A DNA stretch of 64,000 nt. It comes from Sanderia malayensis. Its lineage: Eukaryota > Cnidaria > Scyphozoa > Semaeostomeae > Pelagiidae. Both the position numbers and the translations under genes were made by a program. The stretch covers positions 558,001-622,000 of the forward strand of contig RQOL01000531.1 in the NCBI GenBank assembly GCA_013076295.1, written 5' to 3'. Positions 31,037-44,835 of the stretch are shown here, piece after piece (position 1 is the stretch's first letter; the number at the start of each line of letters is the position of its first letter). The notes beneath the pieces were generated by a model, which had not been told where the DNA came from, made no database searches, and worked only from the letters and a program-made list of their open reading frames with translations.

Positions 31037-32051
31037 AAGATTCTTTAGATTGTGCAATTTTATTGCCTTTAATAGAATCGTTTAACAGGCCTAATTTAAA
31101 AGTGTGGTTGTAAGGAAGAAATCTGCATAATTTGCAACTGAACTGAACTGGACACTTTGCTGTTCTTTTAACCTGTTTTATAAACAGACTTGTAGAGGAA
31201 AGTTTGTAGATTTTAGGTTTTCTCTTTTGTATATGTAGAAGAGTTTTAAATTGTTTTCCTGAATAATTGTTCGAGATGAGAGATTTCCTTGATGTTGTAG
31301 GTATCTAGTTTAAAGGAGATGGCCTAGTATGATGTACTAACGATTTTATTTTGAGAAGTTGTACGTATCTGTGTGTCAATAACTTTTATCATGTTTGTAC
31401 ATGGTAAGAAAAGCGTCTCATAAATATTGTTTTTATTTTTTGTCTACCTGACCGCAAACATGGGCATTTCCACAACCTTTTTCAAACAATCTGGTATGTG
31501 GCAAAATAAAGGTCTGGAGAATAAACACTCTAAACTTTAAAAGCTGACACTTCACTATTATTTCTTTCAAACGCAGCTCTTTGATGTTCTCAAATTTCAA
31601 TGGTTGAATGCGCAAGGTTCTAACCTTCGAAATTGAAAAAGAATGAAGTTGAATTTTGTTGGTCCAACGCTTGACCTCAATCAAATCAAATTGATGCATG
31701 TTATTCTTGTTCAACTTTGATTCAGTTGCCAGTTCAGTGAGTACGAAGAGAAGAGAATTTGCCACTGGAATAATTTACGTGGCAAATGAAGATTGAACAT
31801 TTATTATTTGTCTCACAGTTTCGGAGAGAGTTTATGCCTAGCAGATAAAAAGAGCAAAGTAAGTAGATTTTTGGGGCCATTTTACAGGCCCCATTTAAAT
31901 CAATGGTCAATCAAAGACCAAGGATTATTATTACAATTACAAATTATTATAACCTCAATGATTAAATCTTGACGCTCCCCGTTTAACCTTTTAAGTTTAG
32001 TAGAAATTTGTAGAGATATTATTGGTATTGTGTAACTATCCTTATAGAGAG
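31037..32051. other. 3' UTR and sideroflexin upstream region
   Basis: AT-rich, with no ORF of coding character. It contains the presumed 3' UTR of the AT-hook gene and the sideroflexin promoter. No repeats were recognised with confidence. Confidence 0.5.
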
Positions 32052-35000
32052 ATGGCGGAAAATCCAAAAGATGCCAGCGGCAGATTACAACTGAACAAGC
32101 CAAGGTTTAACCAGAGCACATATCTTGGAAGGGTGAAACATTTTTTCAATGTAACTGATCCTAGAAATATTTTAGCAACTTCTGCCCAACTGGAAGCTGC
32201 TAAACGCCTCGTAGAAGAATACAAGTAAGTCCAGTTTTATGGTGAATTTGCTCAGATTGGTTCACATACAGTAAAAACCCGCATGTAAGAACCAATGAAT
32301 TAAGAACCTTCTGGGTGATATTTCTGCTCAAAACAATAGAGGAAACAATAGCCTATTGTCTTGGAACAATAGGCTGGATGGAAATTTACATGTTCTTACA
32401 CACGGGTTTTTACTGTAATTTTAACTCAATGTTCCGTGAGCTGTGGCTGAAATTATTATTCTATGCATCATGCAAAAATCTCATCTCATAGATTATTATG
32501 ACTATATTGTGATTTTTTAGTAACCTCTCTAACATTAAACTGAAAAAAATGTAATTTGGTTACTTTGTGGCTTGTCCCATGTATATGGAAATAGTATCCC
32601 GTAAACATTTGCATGCAAGAACCTATGAATTTTGGCTTTTGTTCAAGGCAAATGTTTCTTTGTGTGTGTTGAGTAAAACGTTTAGCCTGAAGGTTCTGCT
32701 CTTTTTTTGCTAGCTTTTTCTTTATCTAAACCCTTTAGTCGACCTCAGTTGATGATGTGATTTTGATAAAATAATGCAACGTGCAGTTTATTTTAGATTG
32801 GGCAAAGAACCTTCTGGAACTAAAGACTCTCAAGTATGGCATGCAAAAAAGGTTTACGATTCTGCCTACCATCCAGAAACAGGAGAAAAGCAGTTCATAT
32901 TTGGAAGAATGTCTGCCCAAGTGCCGTGCAACATGGCCATTACTGGTGCCATGCTAACATTCTATAAGTAAGTGTTGTAATGGTACATCAAAATAATACT
33001 GCATATCATCTAAGAGATTCACTATACAACAACTCTTGTAGAACCTGTGCTTGCAGACACATTTGCAAAACAGTAAATAAAACACCTCTTATGTGTGTCT
33101 TTTTATAGAATTGTGCAATCTTTCCAAAGCACCACAAAATTCCTAGAATTTGACAAAATTTTCATTATATTGTTGTGTATTATCCCAATGAGTGGAATTG
33201 TAGTTACTTTTAACCATGGAATCAGGGGTTACCATTGGCTTGCATTTCAAGGGATCTATTTGAAGGCCCACAATTACTACATGTGTATAAATGTTATCAA
33301 CTACTTGCCACACACTTTTCCATGCCATTGAATTTAAATTGTAGTGATGACATATACATCTCTGATTTGTGCATTTAATTATGTTTGTTTATCAGCTGAT
33401 TTTTTTCCTTTAAAGGACAGCTCCTGCAGTTATTTTTTGGCAATGGACTAATCAAACATTTAATGCACTAGTAAATTACACAAACAGAAGTGGTGATGCC
33501 CAAATAACAAATAGGTATGTTTTTTGAGGTATTCAACTTTTGCTGCATGTATCTATCAAAACATCCTGTACAATAATCTACACTTATGTATTTCGTGGAG
33601 TGGTTATTAGGTTACACGTTTTTTATAAGAAACCACTTTATAAGAAACTTGCTGGTAGAATTTGTGCTAAATTACAATAGATTCCTTTGTCCTATTGTTT
33701 TCCTTAACAATAGAGAGCAATAGAAAATTTAAGAAACTCTTACTAGTAGGGTTTGAGCTAGGTTTCTTATAAAATAAAAAATGTGTATTAGATTTATTTA
33801 AAAGTGAATTTGACCAATTAAAGTTAAGTTAAACACTAGCTAACTTAAAGATGAAAAGAAAATTATTTTAGCAATGTGGCCCCATGATGATTAAAATTGT
33901 TGATTAATGTAATGGTGCATGTTTGTGTGTCCATACTTGTACATCAGAAAGCAAAAAAATATAATGTTGGTTGATTTTGGATTTAGCATTCTCTTTGAGT
34001 ATGATTATCAATGCTCTTATGTCTTTGATATTATTCCGGTTGAGAACTAGAAAGGTTTAATGGGGCTAATTTGGGTTAAAATTGACTTGTTGTACTAATG
34101 TAGTTGGATCAAACTTGCTGGCTGAATATGATCTATGCTGTTTTTAGCATGCTGATGCAAGCATATATTTCAGCAACCGGATGTGCATTGGTTACTGCTT
34201 TAGGACTCAATGCTCTTGTCAAGGTAAGACAATTCCAACTAACTATATGTCTACAAATATAGATGGAAAGTTCACATTGGTTAATGCAATAGTGTCCTTC
34301 ATATAATGTGCAGTTCCTTATTGATGAAAGAAGGATGTGTTTTGAGATGATTCTCCAGTGCTCAAAGCAATAATAATGATAGGAATTCAATAAGTTCTTG
34401 TGCATCTTTTTCTTGTTTGATCGGTTTCTTGTCACCTCACCCCAGCAAGAAAGTCAACTTGGCCCACCTGACAAGGTTTTTTAAGATTATTTATTTGGAT
34501 ATTCATTATATGAAGTTAAAAATAGTAATTGTCAGGTGTGGCCAATTGGAAGCACAGTTGGGCGACTTGGGCAGGTTTGGGACTGGGGCAAGTTGTCCAG
34601 CTATTGTCTGATCATAGCCATTGAGGTCAAATCTTACCGCTGGACAAATAGTCTGTTCCCAAGCTTACCCCCATCTCCATGACATAAGTGTCAAATACTT
34701 TCAGATACTCTGTGGTAATATAAAAAAAATAGCCAATACTAATAAATCTTTTTTCTAATGTCAGAAATTGCCACCACTTGTTGGTCGTTTTGTACCCTTT
34801 GTAGCTGTTGCATCTGGAAACTGTGTGAACATTCCATTAATGAGACAGAGGTAGATCGCTTCAAATTGTCTACTTCTGCTGGCTTGATATGCTATATGTA
34901 TGTTGCTGGCTGTTTACTTGTTACTTGATAACTCATAGCTCTTGAACTCTAACAACAAATTTAATATACCACTGGATGTCCAACTCACCCGAGCTCTATA

Positions 35001-37072
35001 AGTTCATGTATGTGTTCAATGATAGTTGTTTATATCAAATCATTATGTTGTATATATCAATATCTTGCTCTTCAATAATAATATGCAATGATAATGATTT
35101 TTAATTTGTAGAGAACTTGCACATGGTATTCCAATATTTGACCATGATGGAAATCGGCTTGGGGAATCCAAGGTAACCAAATTATTCCTTCCCTCTTTTG
35201 CAATATGTCAAACTTTGTGGACTACCACTGGATGTTGCCGCGAAATGGACCAGGGCCACACATGCTCTTAATTCTGAGAAAGCTAATTAAAGTGCCCCCT
35301 TTATTTTCAATACCTTGTCCTTTCTTTCTGCAAAGTATGCCTTTAATGTATCCTTTTCACATTTATGCCTGCTGCAGCTTTGAAATGGCTGCCTGGTGTC
35401 GAACTCGCAAGGACTGAAGGAATTTTTCAATACAGAATGATTATCATATTTTGCAATGTTTGAGTTATTGGGTTGTAAGTTCAAAATTAGAGATGTAGAA
35501 GCATTTAGATAGAGCGCACTGCTCTTTGTAACTTTAATCACAGCAATTGTAAATTGTAAATTGAAGCATTTCCAGGGACCAGATCTTTATCTTTGATACT
35601 CTCATGATACGGACTTTGTTATGTCACAGGACTCAACTTTAATTGGTTATCGTCATTATCACCTGGCGTACTGTTGTATATGTTATTCCTTTTGTGTTAT
35701 AGATCGCAGCAAAGAAAGCAATTGGAATGACAATTATATCGAGAATAGCTATGGCCATACCTGGAATGTGTAAGTCTTGAGTTTTTATTGATTCTACTTT
35801 GTTGATGTTACCTCGCATGAAGCATGAAGTACGAATTGTTTTGTTTTGTCATTATTCTGCTTTGCTTTGCAGGTATTCCACCGTTGATTATGAATCGTTT
35901 GGATTCAAAATCATTCATGAAGGTATAATCTTTAGTCAGCCAACAAATGCATATAAGAACTAAACTTGAATAACGGATAGTATGTTTTGAACAGTCCTTA
36001 AGTAGCTGAATCATTTTCATGTTTGTATCTCTCACAACTTTACGGACTGGCTTCTTTCTTCCTCAAAGTAACGTACAGACGTCTTCAAATTGTCCAACAG
36101 TGACTTCAGTTGTCTGATATGTTAATGCTGTTTTATTTGCTTTGCAGAGAATGCCGTGGCTAGCCAGTCCTATACAAATTATGCTAGTAGGATGCTGGTA
36201 AGTGAATGTTTAGTTTTTATTAGTACTTGAATTGGCTGAAACACCGAGCCATCACTGTTATGAATAATGAGTTATGAATGATGAATAATGAGTTGGAGTT
36301 ATGAATAATGAGCATGTTAACAATTTCATTTAATTTGCTTTTTTCATCTTTATTTTAGTCTCGTGTTTGCCACGCCTTTGTGTTGTGCAATATTTCCGCA
36401 GACCAGGTAAGAACTTCTTGTGTTGCTAACTATGATTTGTTAGTAAATATATATATTTATTGTAAACAGGGGCCCTTTTATTTGATTTTAGCTAATTTAT
36501 TTTATGGTTGGGTCTATTGTAAAAAGCTGAGCTCCAGCGGTTAAAACAGATTGCTCACTTAAGACAAGTTTATTATGATATAAGCGAAGAAGTTTGTCCT
36601 TATTGTCAAGTAAAATCAGTTTGTGAATTTGTTGCTTATTGCTTGGGCTCATACAGCCATCCCATTGTGCTCAGAATAAACGTTTATTAAGTTTATTAAC
36701 TAACGTTGAAAAAAGAGGGTAAACAACATAGAGCGACTGTTTTTGATTGGAAACCTTTTGTTGAATATGAGGAGTATAAAGCCACTTTGTGTGGAAAACT
36801 CAATAATCAAATGCGGCGTTTATTATCAACTTGAATTAGAAAGGGGCGTTTATTGATTGTTTTCTGAATTTATGGGGCGTTTATAGATAAGGTGTTCTGT
36901 TCACAAGGGAGCCTTCAATTGAGGCATTCATGGTTGTGGAAGTATTAGTTGATGTGGGTTTTCTCTTTTCAGCTCCATGCATCTGAATCATTTAGAGAAA
37001 GAATTACAAGAGGCAATAATGAAGAAAGATCTGGGCACGATTGATCGAGTGTATTTTAATAAGGGACTTTAA
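32052..37072 (+). CDS. SFXN1: sideroflexin (SFXN1/3 type)
   Basis: An inner-mitochondrial-membrane amino-acid transporter of the sideroflexin family; SFXN1/3 carry serine into mitochondria for one-carbon metabolism. Eleven exons: 32052-32224, 32797-32967, 33416-33514, 34148-34223, 34765-34850, 35112-35172, 35703-35769, 35873-35922, 36148-36197, 36359-36406 and 36973-37072. All are in phase, giving 326 aa against 322 in human SFXN1. Signatures are [55 protein letters not shown] and [17 protein letters not shown], plus hydrophobic helices up to the conserved C-terminal VYFNKGL. No cleavable presequence is expected. The symbol is a family-level assignment, and SFXN3 cannot be excluded. A poly(A) signal AATAAA lies at 37149-37154. 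Confidence 0.95.
32269..32415. mobile_element. TA-flanked MITE in sideroflexin intron 1
   Basis: A 147-bp element with termini CAGTAAAAACCCG and CGGGTTTTTACTG, TA on both sides, and an internal short repeat around CAATAG. This is typical of a Tc1/mariner-derived MITE. Confidence 0.75.
33614..33786. mobile_element. inverted-repeat element in sideroflexin intron 3
   Basis: The ends are ACACGTTTTTTATAAGAAACC and an imperfect complement (GGTTTCTTATAAAATAAAAA, ending in ATGTGT). Internal copies of AAGAAACT are present. It is a probable MITE with diverged ends. Confidence 0.5.
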
Positions 37073-38009
37073 TTAGGAACCTGCAAAATTCAATTTCCAA
37101 TCATGTAGAAGTGAGCAGGGAATGTCAAATTTAAGGTGCAATTGGTGCAATAAACAGCTGTGTCATGCATGCATAAGCGTGTAATGGTCAGTTCAATGCT
37201 CTGTTAGTTATTTATTTTCAATTTGTGCTTTACTTTGGATATTAGTTATACCTAGTGAAATTACGAATGCATTTTCATATACATTATGTACATGACACAT
37301 GACTGAAATGTGAATGTGTGTGCTAGGCATATGTTATGATGTTTTTAATATTTTGTCACTTGGTGGCGTGTCAAATTGAATTTGCAGATAAATTGGATGT
37401 GTTATTTAGGTTGCATATCTGATAATGATCATTATATCAATTAATTTAGTCTTCCACTCGCAGAAATTGAAGGCATTGGGTGTGTACCGGTGGGGTATAT
37501 TGAGAAAGAAATACGAAACATTTGGGGTGGTGGCGGGGGGCTATCCCATCATCCTCTACCACCACCGATCCACCAAACCATCTTATTTTATTCTTTCCCT
37601 TTTTTATTGCCAAACAATACATAATGCAGGAAAATTTTTTCCACAATTTCAAAAATAATTGTTAAAGCTGGACAAGAACTTTGTAAATCCCTAAAATATG
37701 ATATTTATTATTGCTATGTATTTTGAGAAAATGTTGCGAAACCACGACGACAATAAAAAACCGATCTTTCTTTGTCATGCATGATTAACCGCATCAATTT
37801 TGAATTTTAACGCGGGCCTAATGCACAGTTGAACAACGGCTGTTTTGTATTGATCTGCGGCGGTTGACAGACTTTGCACTGCACTCAAATTTTCCTTGAT
37901 GTTATACATTGCAAATCAAATCAAATAACGGAAAGAAAGTAAAAATGCCTCTCACTAAAAAGTCCTACACTTTTAAGGAGACCAGTGTGTCGAAATCGAA
38001 GAGAAAGGA
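37073..38009. other. sideroflexin-rhotekin intergenic region
   Basis: This holds the sideroflexin 3' UTR and the rhotekin 5' region. The frame at 37425-37658 has no similarity that I recognise and is probably chance. Confidence 0.5.
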
Positions 38010-41000
38010 ATGTCTGAAAATGACCATCATACACCAACAACACCGCTGCTGGGGAAAATCAAAACTCGCGGGCGTTCCTTTATTGGTTCAAAAACACCAA
38101 AGCATCATGATAGAGCCCAAGAAGAAGATGAGATGCCTTTCCTGTCTCCGTTCCTGAGAAGCAGTGTAAAGTTAAAGAGTTTCCGCAAGAGGAAAATGGC
38201 TAACAGGGAGGATAATCAAGTCGACGGAAGCCTAAATAAAAAGGTAAGAAGGGTAGGGCCCAATTAATGTCGTAATAAACAAATCGGGATCTTGTGAAAT
38301 TATATTTTTCCCACCTTGTTTTCGCTTCATGTTTGATTCGACGTGACTCAAGGCCAGCCAGTGCCAGAGAGCTGTTCATATTTTGTTTATTGACGAGTAT
38401 TGAAATGAGGGTTTATACCGATATTGCGCATAACAACGTAAGCTTGAAGTATATATTTACTCTTTTTTGTATCTTTACCTGGCTTGTCGTAATTGTTTGT
38501 GTGCATAATTCTTTATTTGTGTTGATGTTTAAACAGCTTTATTTGTTGTTTTATGATCCCAATCATAGGCCAGTTTGTGTTATGAAGTTCCAGAAGCTTT
38601 TATTTTGGCATTTTGAATAACATCCTAATTGACTGTAAATTACTAGTAAGGAATCATGCTAAATTTAATTCAGATGAATGGAAAGCTAATAAACAAATCT
38701 TACGGTGTTAATTAAGTTTGTTTACTACTTTACTCCTTCCCATGAACGTGTGCTCACAGCAATTTATTTTTCTGATTGAAAAAGGAACACATTACAATTT
38801 TAACTACCGTTAATTTAGCTTTAGATTTATATGGCTTTATATAGTTGTCAAAGTAATTACTCATTTTCTTTTAGCTGTGACTTTCAGGGTGGAAAGTCAT
38901 TTATAGATGCTAATTCTTGTGCCCAAATTTAAAGCTTATTCACAAATTCGAGGCATATGTGAACTTCCTTTAACATTTTTGGTAAAATCTAATTGAAGCA
39001 GTCACTTTGATTCAACACCAATATAAGCTCTAAATTCTTAATTGTATTTCCAACATTACCAACATTACACTCTGTCTTTGCACTTTGTCAGAATCTTCTT
39101 TATAGAAGCTGACAGTGTTCTAGTATGTAATATTGAGGGGGCACTTATTTGAAGGGGAATTGTTTTAAACATTTTGCTCCTAAGCAGGGCATTTGTTTGA
39201 AAGGGGTGCTTTGTCAAAGTATTACAGTATAGGAGATACACAGTGACTCAATATATTGTATCTTTAACATATTGCTGACTTTCCACTCAGACTCAGCATT
39301 CTTTCAGAATCTTCTTTATAGAAGGCTGACAGAAACTGGTAGATGTAGATGTAATGACATCAAAATATCAATTTTTTGGTATTATGTGACAATGCTAATT
39401 TGTGTTGTATATATGAAGTTGCATAAACATCTCATTTGCCGTGAATTTTTTGTTTCAGTTATTCCTGGGCAAAGATGAGATTGAACTGAAGATTGAAGAG
39501 AACATTAAGATGAGGGACGGCATCATGAAACTGATAAATGGATGCCATGATGCAAAACAAGCTGTTGACATAAGCAAAAACCTTCTCACAATCAATTCAA
39601 GAGTATTGAGTTTAATGTCATCTTTGCAAAAGAAAAGATCCACTTCCATATTGAAAGACTACAATCAGAAGCAAAGGTATTACACAAATCAATAATTATG
39701 TCTGCCTTGGTATAAATGAGCTGTTTTAATCAATAAAAATTGATGATGTGTGTTATTGGTATATGTGTTTTTTGAAATTAATTTATGAAATGGTTCATGT
39801 TTTACTTGTAGCAAAGATGGACAAGCTTTAAATGTTAATGAAGCCTGTTTAGGACAAGTGTGTATATCTGGTAAGAATATATGAACTTTTTGGTATTATC
39901 TTTGAATATGAAATTTATTTTTACATCTAACACTGCCATTTGTCTTTTGCTCACAATAAATGGAGACCCAGGATAACACACAGTACTTCATTTAATTAAA
40001 TCTTAGGAGTATGGAACTTTGATTGTTTCCAATAATAGTAAAGAGATTTTTTGACGAACAATATTAGTATTCATGTATTTGTACTCATGTAGTACTCATG
40101 TATTTTAACAGCAAACACAGAAAATTATAACATTCTTCAATCCCTTTCAGACATTCGAATTCCTTTGTTGTGGAAAGCAGATTCTCATTTTAAGACAAAA
40201 CCTGGAGGTTTGTATGATTATTGTCAGAAATACAAGAAGCATTTTCATTAAACTAATAATTCATTAGACTTATGTTTTTCCTCTCTTGATTGAGATCTAT
40301 ATCTTTTGACTAATTTTGGCTCTTCATTCTATGTTTTTTAACTTTGTTCTGTTTTTGTTCAGAACCAGCAACATTGCTGTACCACATGTTTTGTTTGCTG
40401 AAGATTGCTGACCAAGTGTATGACACTCCACTCATTCAATTCAATCAGATTGACACTGATGTTACTTTTGAAGATTTGTATGTTTTGTAAGTAGATTACA
40501 GAATTATTTTGCATGACACTTGATATTTGATAGCTTCATCCCAATTTCTACTTGTCAATAAAGTACAGTAGCTCAATATAATGCAATTCACATTTTTTAC
40601 AGCCATGATGTGCCTGCTGATTTCAAATTGGAAGTTGAAGTTTATTACACTGTGATGCACAACCCGGACAACCCGGTTTGGACGCCGATGAGAAGTCAAA
40701 GAAAAACTGTCTATGAATCCGCACCAAAGTACTGTTTAGCTGCGCATTCTCAACTCACAATCGACGGCATTAAAGAGGGATTCGTTACGTCAGATTTCGT
40801 AATGGGTACGTGGTTTTTGGTTTTTACGTACGTTGTTTCTTACTATTTCAAGGATGTGTTGACCTTTTACTTCTACTGTATCTCGAATACAGCTGACTCC
40901 CGAATGCTCTTTGTATCAACAACTGCAAACAAAGCCTGGTAGAAGGCCGCATTAATATCTTTGTGTATCTTGAACACCAAATTTTGATTTGCCCTGAACC

Positions 41001-43848
41001 ATTGGAGATGTTAAGCGTCAACTGTTGTAATTTTGCTTATAAATGAAATCAAACGCAATATATTTCAGTTTTTACGTTTGCAAGGTTTTTACGTAGTCTC
41101 TGATGATTAATGATAATTCACCACTGTCTCTTTTCAATCTCCTGTTTAGGCAGTCAAGGTGCCAGTGTTACGGCCGTTTTGGGTCAAGTTGACGATTTGC
41201 CAGAAAACCCACTTGCATTATGGGGTCAATTTTCGTGTTATTTGCGAGCCAAGCCAGCGTGCATGCTTAAGGATGTGGCAGAAGGAAGCATGTATTTCCA
41301 GGTGAGGAGAACAGAGCTGTTTAGTAGAGCATGAAGCTTCCTGGCCGATTCTTTTGCTTCTTTATCAAAGCTGAATATTCTTACGTTGAGCTTAGCGCGG
41401 TTCTTATGCTTCTTATGAATGCCATTTCTGAACAAGTTTTAAGTTTTTTCTAATGCTAAACACGTTTTTGATACGCCCAGGGCGGTTATTAGAAGTCTCA
41501 CTTTCAATTTTATTTTTAGACATCAAACGGAGGCCAGCCGAGCTGGGAGAAATATTTCTGTCGTTTGAGGCATTGTACAATCCAAGGATGGAAACACTAT
41601 CCACAGAAAGGAGAGCCATTTCAAATAGAGCCGAACCTATCAATTAAAATCAAAGAAGTGAGTGAAATCAATTGAATCGACTGCATACAAGTGTAATGTA
41701 AATAATTCGTTGAAGAACGGATTTTTCTGCAAATCCATGTGGCTAACGGTTTTGATATTGGGGGGGGGGGGATGGTTTCAATACAGTTCTGTAGTGAATT
41801 ACAGTTGAACCTTCATATAGCGGGCGCCTAAAGGATCAATGTTTGTGCCCGTTGTGGAGAGGTGTCCGTTATATAGACGTTGCTTTTTCAAGAAGATGAC
41901 TAATTTTGGGAAACAAGAATACTGTCCGTTAAAAGACGTCGCTGTATGATTTTATCTCAAGTGCGGGTTACTTTTTTATGCTATAAATAGTGTATTGATG
42001 AAGTGATTACTCGTTTGTTGTAGAATATGGAAGTCAGAGTCGAAAAATCGTATTCCGAAGATAAAAATGTATTGATTTTGACGTCGAGTGTAACGGAGAA
42101 AGAGCCTGTTATTTCATTTGACAGTGCGTGTGATTTTGACAAATGGCGCAAGGCCTTGAATCAAGTGATCAGAGATGCCAATCGTGGAAAACAGCCTGCG
42201 ACCAACTAATGCAATTTGAAACTATAGCCTCGAAGAGACACCTTATAAAGAGGCCATTGAACAACTTCTATTATGATCAATTTCACGTCGAACAGAATGG
42301 TAAGATGATGACGTGTTTTCTTCTTATGTTGATTGTTTTTATTGAAGAACCAATTTTGGAGATTCATATCAGATCATCAGATGACAATGACAAACATTCA
42401 TCGTGTTTGTACTGCTTCACTTTTGAATACACGAATTTTCGATGTGTCAAACATTCCTGGTAAGAAGGCTATTTGTTTCACCTAACGAGGTATCAAGTAA
42501 AACGAAAGTCAAATTTGAAGGCAGGGCACACGAGAAGCTATAATCAAAACGCAGATGCAACAAAATGCCTGAGCTCAACACTGCCTGACATATTGAAGCT
42601 CTTCTGCATTCCGTAAGAGAGCGAAAACTGTAAATTTCTGCACACACGTACTGGGCTAGAACTGTATTGGATCTCTGGGCTCGGTCAGAACATTAGTCTG
42701 TTACGTGTCTTTTGTAAGATAGTTTTGCTGCTGTGTATAAACATTGAGTGAAGCAACGCATGTTTTAACATCTGATTTCTATTTGTTTAGATATCGTACC
42801 AAAATCACCACGGTCGGCAAAAAAGTCGTTGAGAGTACTTTCGAAGCCAGCGGAGTTGGGCTCGAAACGATCGTTTTACGATCTGATTGACATCAGTGAG
42901 GAAACTGTGACGCAAACCAACAAGGAAAACGGAGACTTGAATGTTGTTAACAATGGCACAACACCAAGCTTCAAAGACGATGCAATGGATGTGAAAGGGG
43001 AGGCAATGTTGCAACATGATGCAATGGAAGAAGATACTTGTAAGACAACAGACCAGAATGGAGAGGAAACATCAAATGCTGTAACTGGCGTCGAAATGTC
43101 TTCCAGACCACCAGAGTCGGTTGGTCAGTTGGTCAATGATTCTGTTGTTATTAAAGATAATGATATCGCTGTGGTGCAGCAATTAGATGAAGCTGAACAC
43201 AAGGATGAAAGTCTTCCTTCTACACACGTTGTGGAAGATGTTGTTGAAAGACATGAGGATGTGGAAATTGTTGAGGAAGATTATACTGCCACTACTGCTA
43301 CGGCTGGTGCTCTTGAAGAAGTGAAAGATAATACGGAAGATGCAGCTGCACTGTCTTTAGAATCGAATGAAGATGAAGATGTTGATACGAGTATGGAAGA
43401 AGATGTGGGTGAGAAGATTTTTGAAGAATTGAATAGTTTGGTGAGCTCTGAACTTGAATCTACGCCGCAGCATGATGTATCGTCATCGTTTGACATTGAA
43501 GCTTCGTCGGGCCAAAGGAGGGCTGATAGTTTGGTCAAAGATGTATCGTTGCTAAAGGAGTCTCGTGATGATTTTCATGGTGAAGATGATGGTGCTCCGA
43601 ATGAGGCTGTGGAATGTTTGAAAGACAGCCTGCTCTCAGAAGATGAGGAAGGAGATAAGAGTTTGGAAGGACTTAACTCACCAGAAGTGGTTGACAATGA
43701 ATCTGAAAACTGTACCAATGATGATTCAAAGGTAAGCGAAGGTCGTGAGGAGTCAGAAGAACGTGCTGATACATCAAATGTTGAAAATTGTGATGAATCA
43801 CACATACAGGGTGATGAAATACCCAAAGAGGATGATCAATCATCTTGA
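38010..43848 (+). CDS. RTKN: rhotekin-like Rho effector, frame broken once
   Basis: A scaffold that binds GTP-bound Rho through an HR1 coiled coil, with an anillin-homology C2-like region and a PH domain. Exons: 38010-38243, 39459-39676, 39812-39870, 40151-40207, 40363-40486, 40603-40805, 41150-41301, 41520-41657, 42024-42299 and 42791 onward. HR1: EENIKMRDGIMKLINGCHDA. Core: QVCISDIRIPLLWKADSHFK. PH: WEKYFCRLRHCTIQGW to FDKWRKALNQVIRD. In the 42024-42299 exon the frame changes near 42176. Before it the PH end is read. After it the conserved WKTACDQLMQFE segment is read in another frame, and only that frame joins the next exon in phase. One missing base explains both. Without it the reading stops at 42209. 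The acidic tail runs from 42791. This could be a sequence error or a null allele. Confidence 0.85.
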
Positions 43849-43899
43849 AGATGGTCGATCTGATGCAGAGGTTGATCAATCACATAAGGACATCTATGA

Positions 43900-44574
43900 T
43901 TATCAATACGAATCGAGGATGATCAATCAAATATAGAGGATGATCTATCACACATCGAGGATGATCAATCAAATTTAGAGGATGACCAATCAAACATCGA
44001 AGTTGATCAATCACACATCGAGGATGATCAATCAAATATAGAGGATGATCAATCACACATCGAGGATGATCAATCAAATATAGAGGATGACCAATCACAC
44101 ATCGAGGATGATCAATCAAACATCGAGGCTGATCAATCAAACATCGAGGCTGATCAATCACACATCGAGGATGATCAATCAAATTTAGAGGATGACCAAT
44201 CAAACATCGAGGTTGATGAATCACACATCGAGGATGACCAATCAAACATTGATGTTGATCAATCACACATCGAGGTTGATGAATCACACATCGAGGATGA
44301 CCAATCAAACATCGAGGTTGATCTATCAAATATAGAAGCGATTAAAGCTAATGAATATGTTCAATCAGAAAATAACGATGATAGCTTCTCGATCAATGAT
44401 TCTGAACTCGTTAAAACGCCATCCGATAACTCTATTTCAACAACAGAACAATTTGACAATCCAGAGAGGAATGGCGACGAAGAACTTAATCTTAAAACTA
44501 ATGATCACGATGGACAGAGTAAAACTGTTTCAGATACTCACGAAAAAACAATTAAGATACAAACTGACGTGTAA
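43900..44574 (+). repeat. 21-bp repeat coding acidic heptads, rhotekin tail
   Basis: About 20 tandem 21-bp units read in one plus-strand frame as E-D-D-Q-S-N/H-I heptads. They are open from 43900 to TAA at 44572-44574 without a start codon. The rhotekin frame ends at 43848 with the same motif (EDDQSS) and an intermediate frame carries another piece (LEDGRSDAEVDQSH). The heptads thus once continued the protein, and two further indels separate them now. Alternatively a 43732-43917 intron (donor GTAAGC, weak acceptor TCGAG) joins them in phase. Confidence 0.65.
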
Positions 44575-44691
44575 ACAAAGCGATTGTTACCTTCTGTATT
44601 CATATTTAATTTGGTCGATTACTGTTCGACTCGTTTTCCTCGATGTGTCGAACAATTTTATTCCTCTCCCTGATTTGAACCTGCTTTAGTT

Positions 44692-44835
44692 CAGGGACGT
44701 TGGACCCGGGGGTTACAAGTGGCAACTGCCCTTCTCTCCCCAGTATCTCAGAAAACTAAGTACAGTTGCCATTTTTTCACAAAGTGCTTTATTTACCTCT
44801 GCCTCCCCAAATTTGAACTGCTTCCTACGTCCCTG
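44692..44835. mobile_element. hAT-like MITE (CAGGGACGT termini)
   Basis: A 144-bp element with ends CAGGGACGT and ACGTCCCTG, related to the element at 3009-3123 by its termini and its C-rich interior. It is non-coding. Confidence 0.55.

Noticed and set aside
43880..44329. Minus-strand His/Cys/Ile-rich 149-aa ORF
   Set aside because: It is the antisense of the 21-bp repeat array. The plus-strand acidic heptads match the rhotekin tail.
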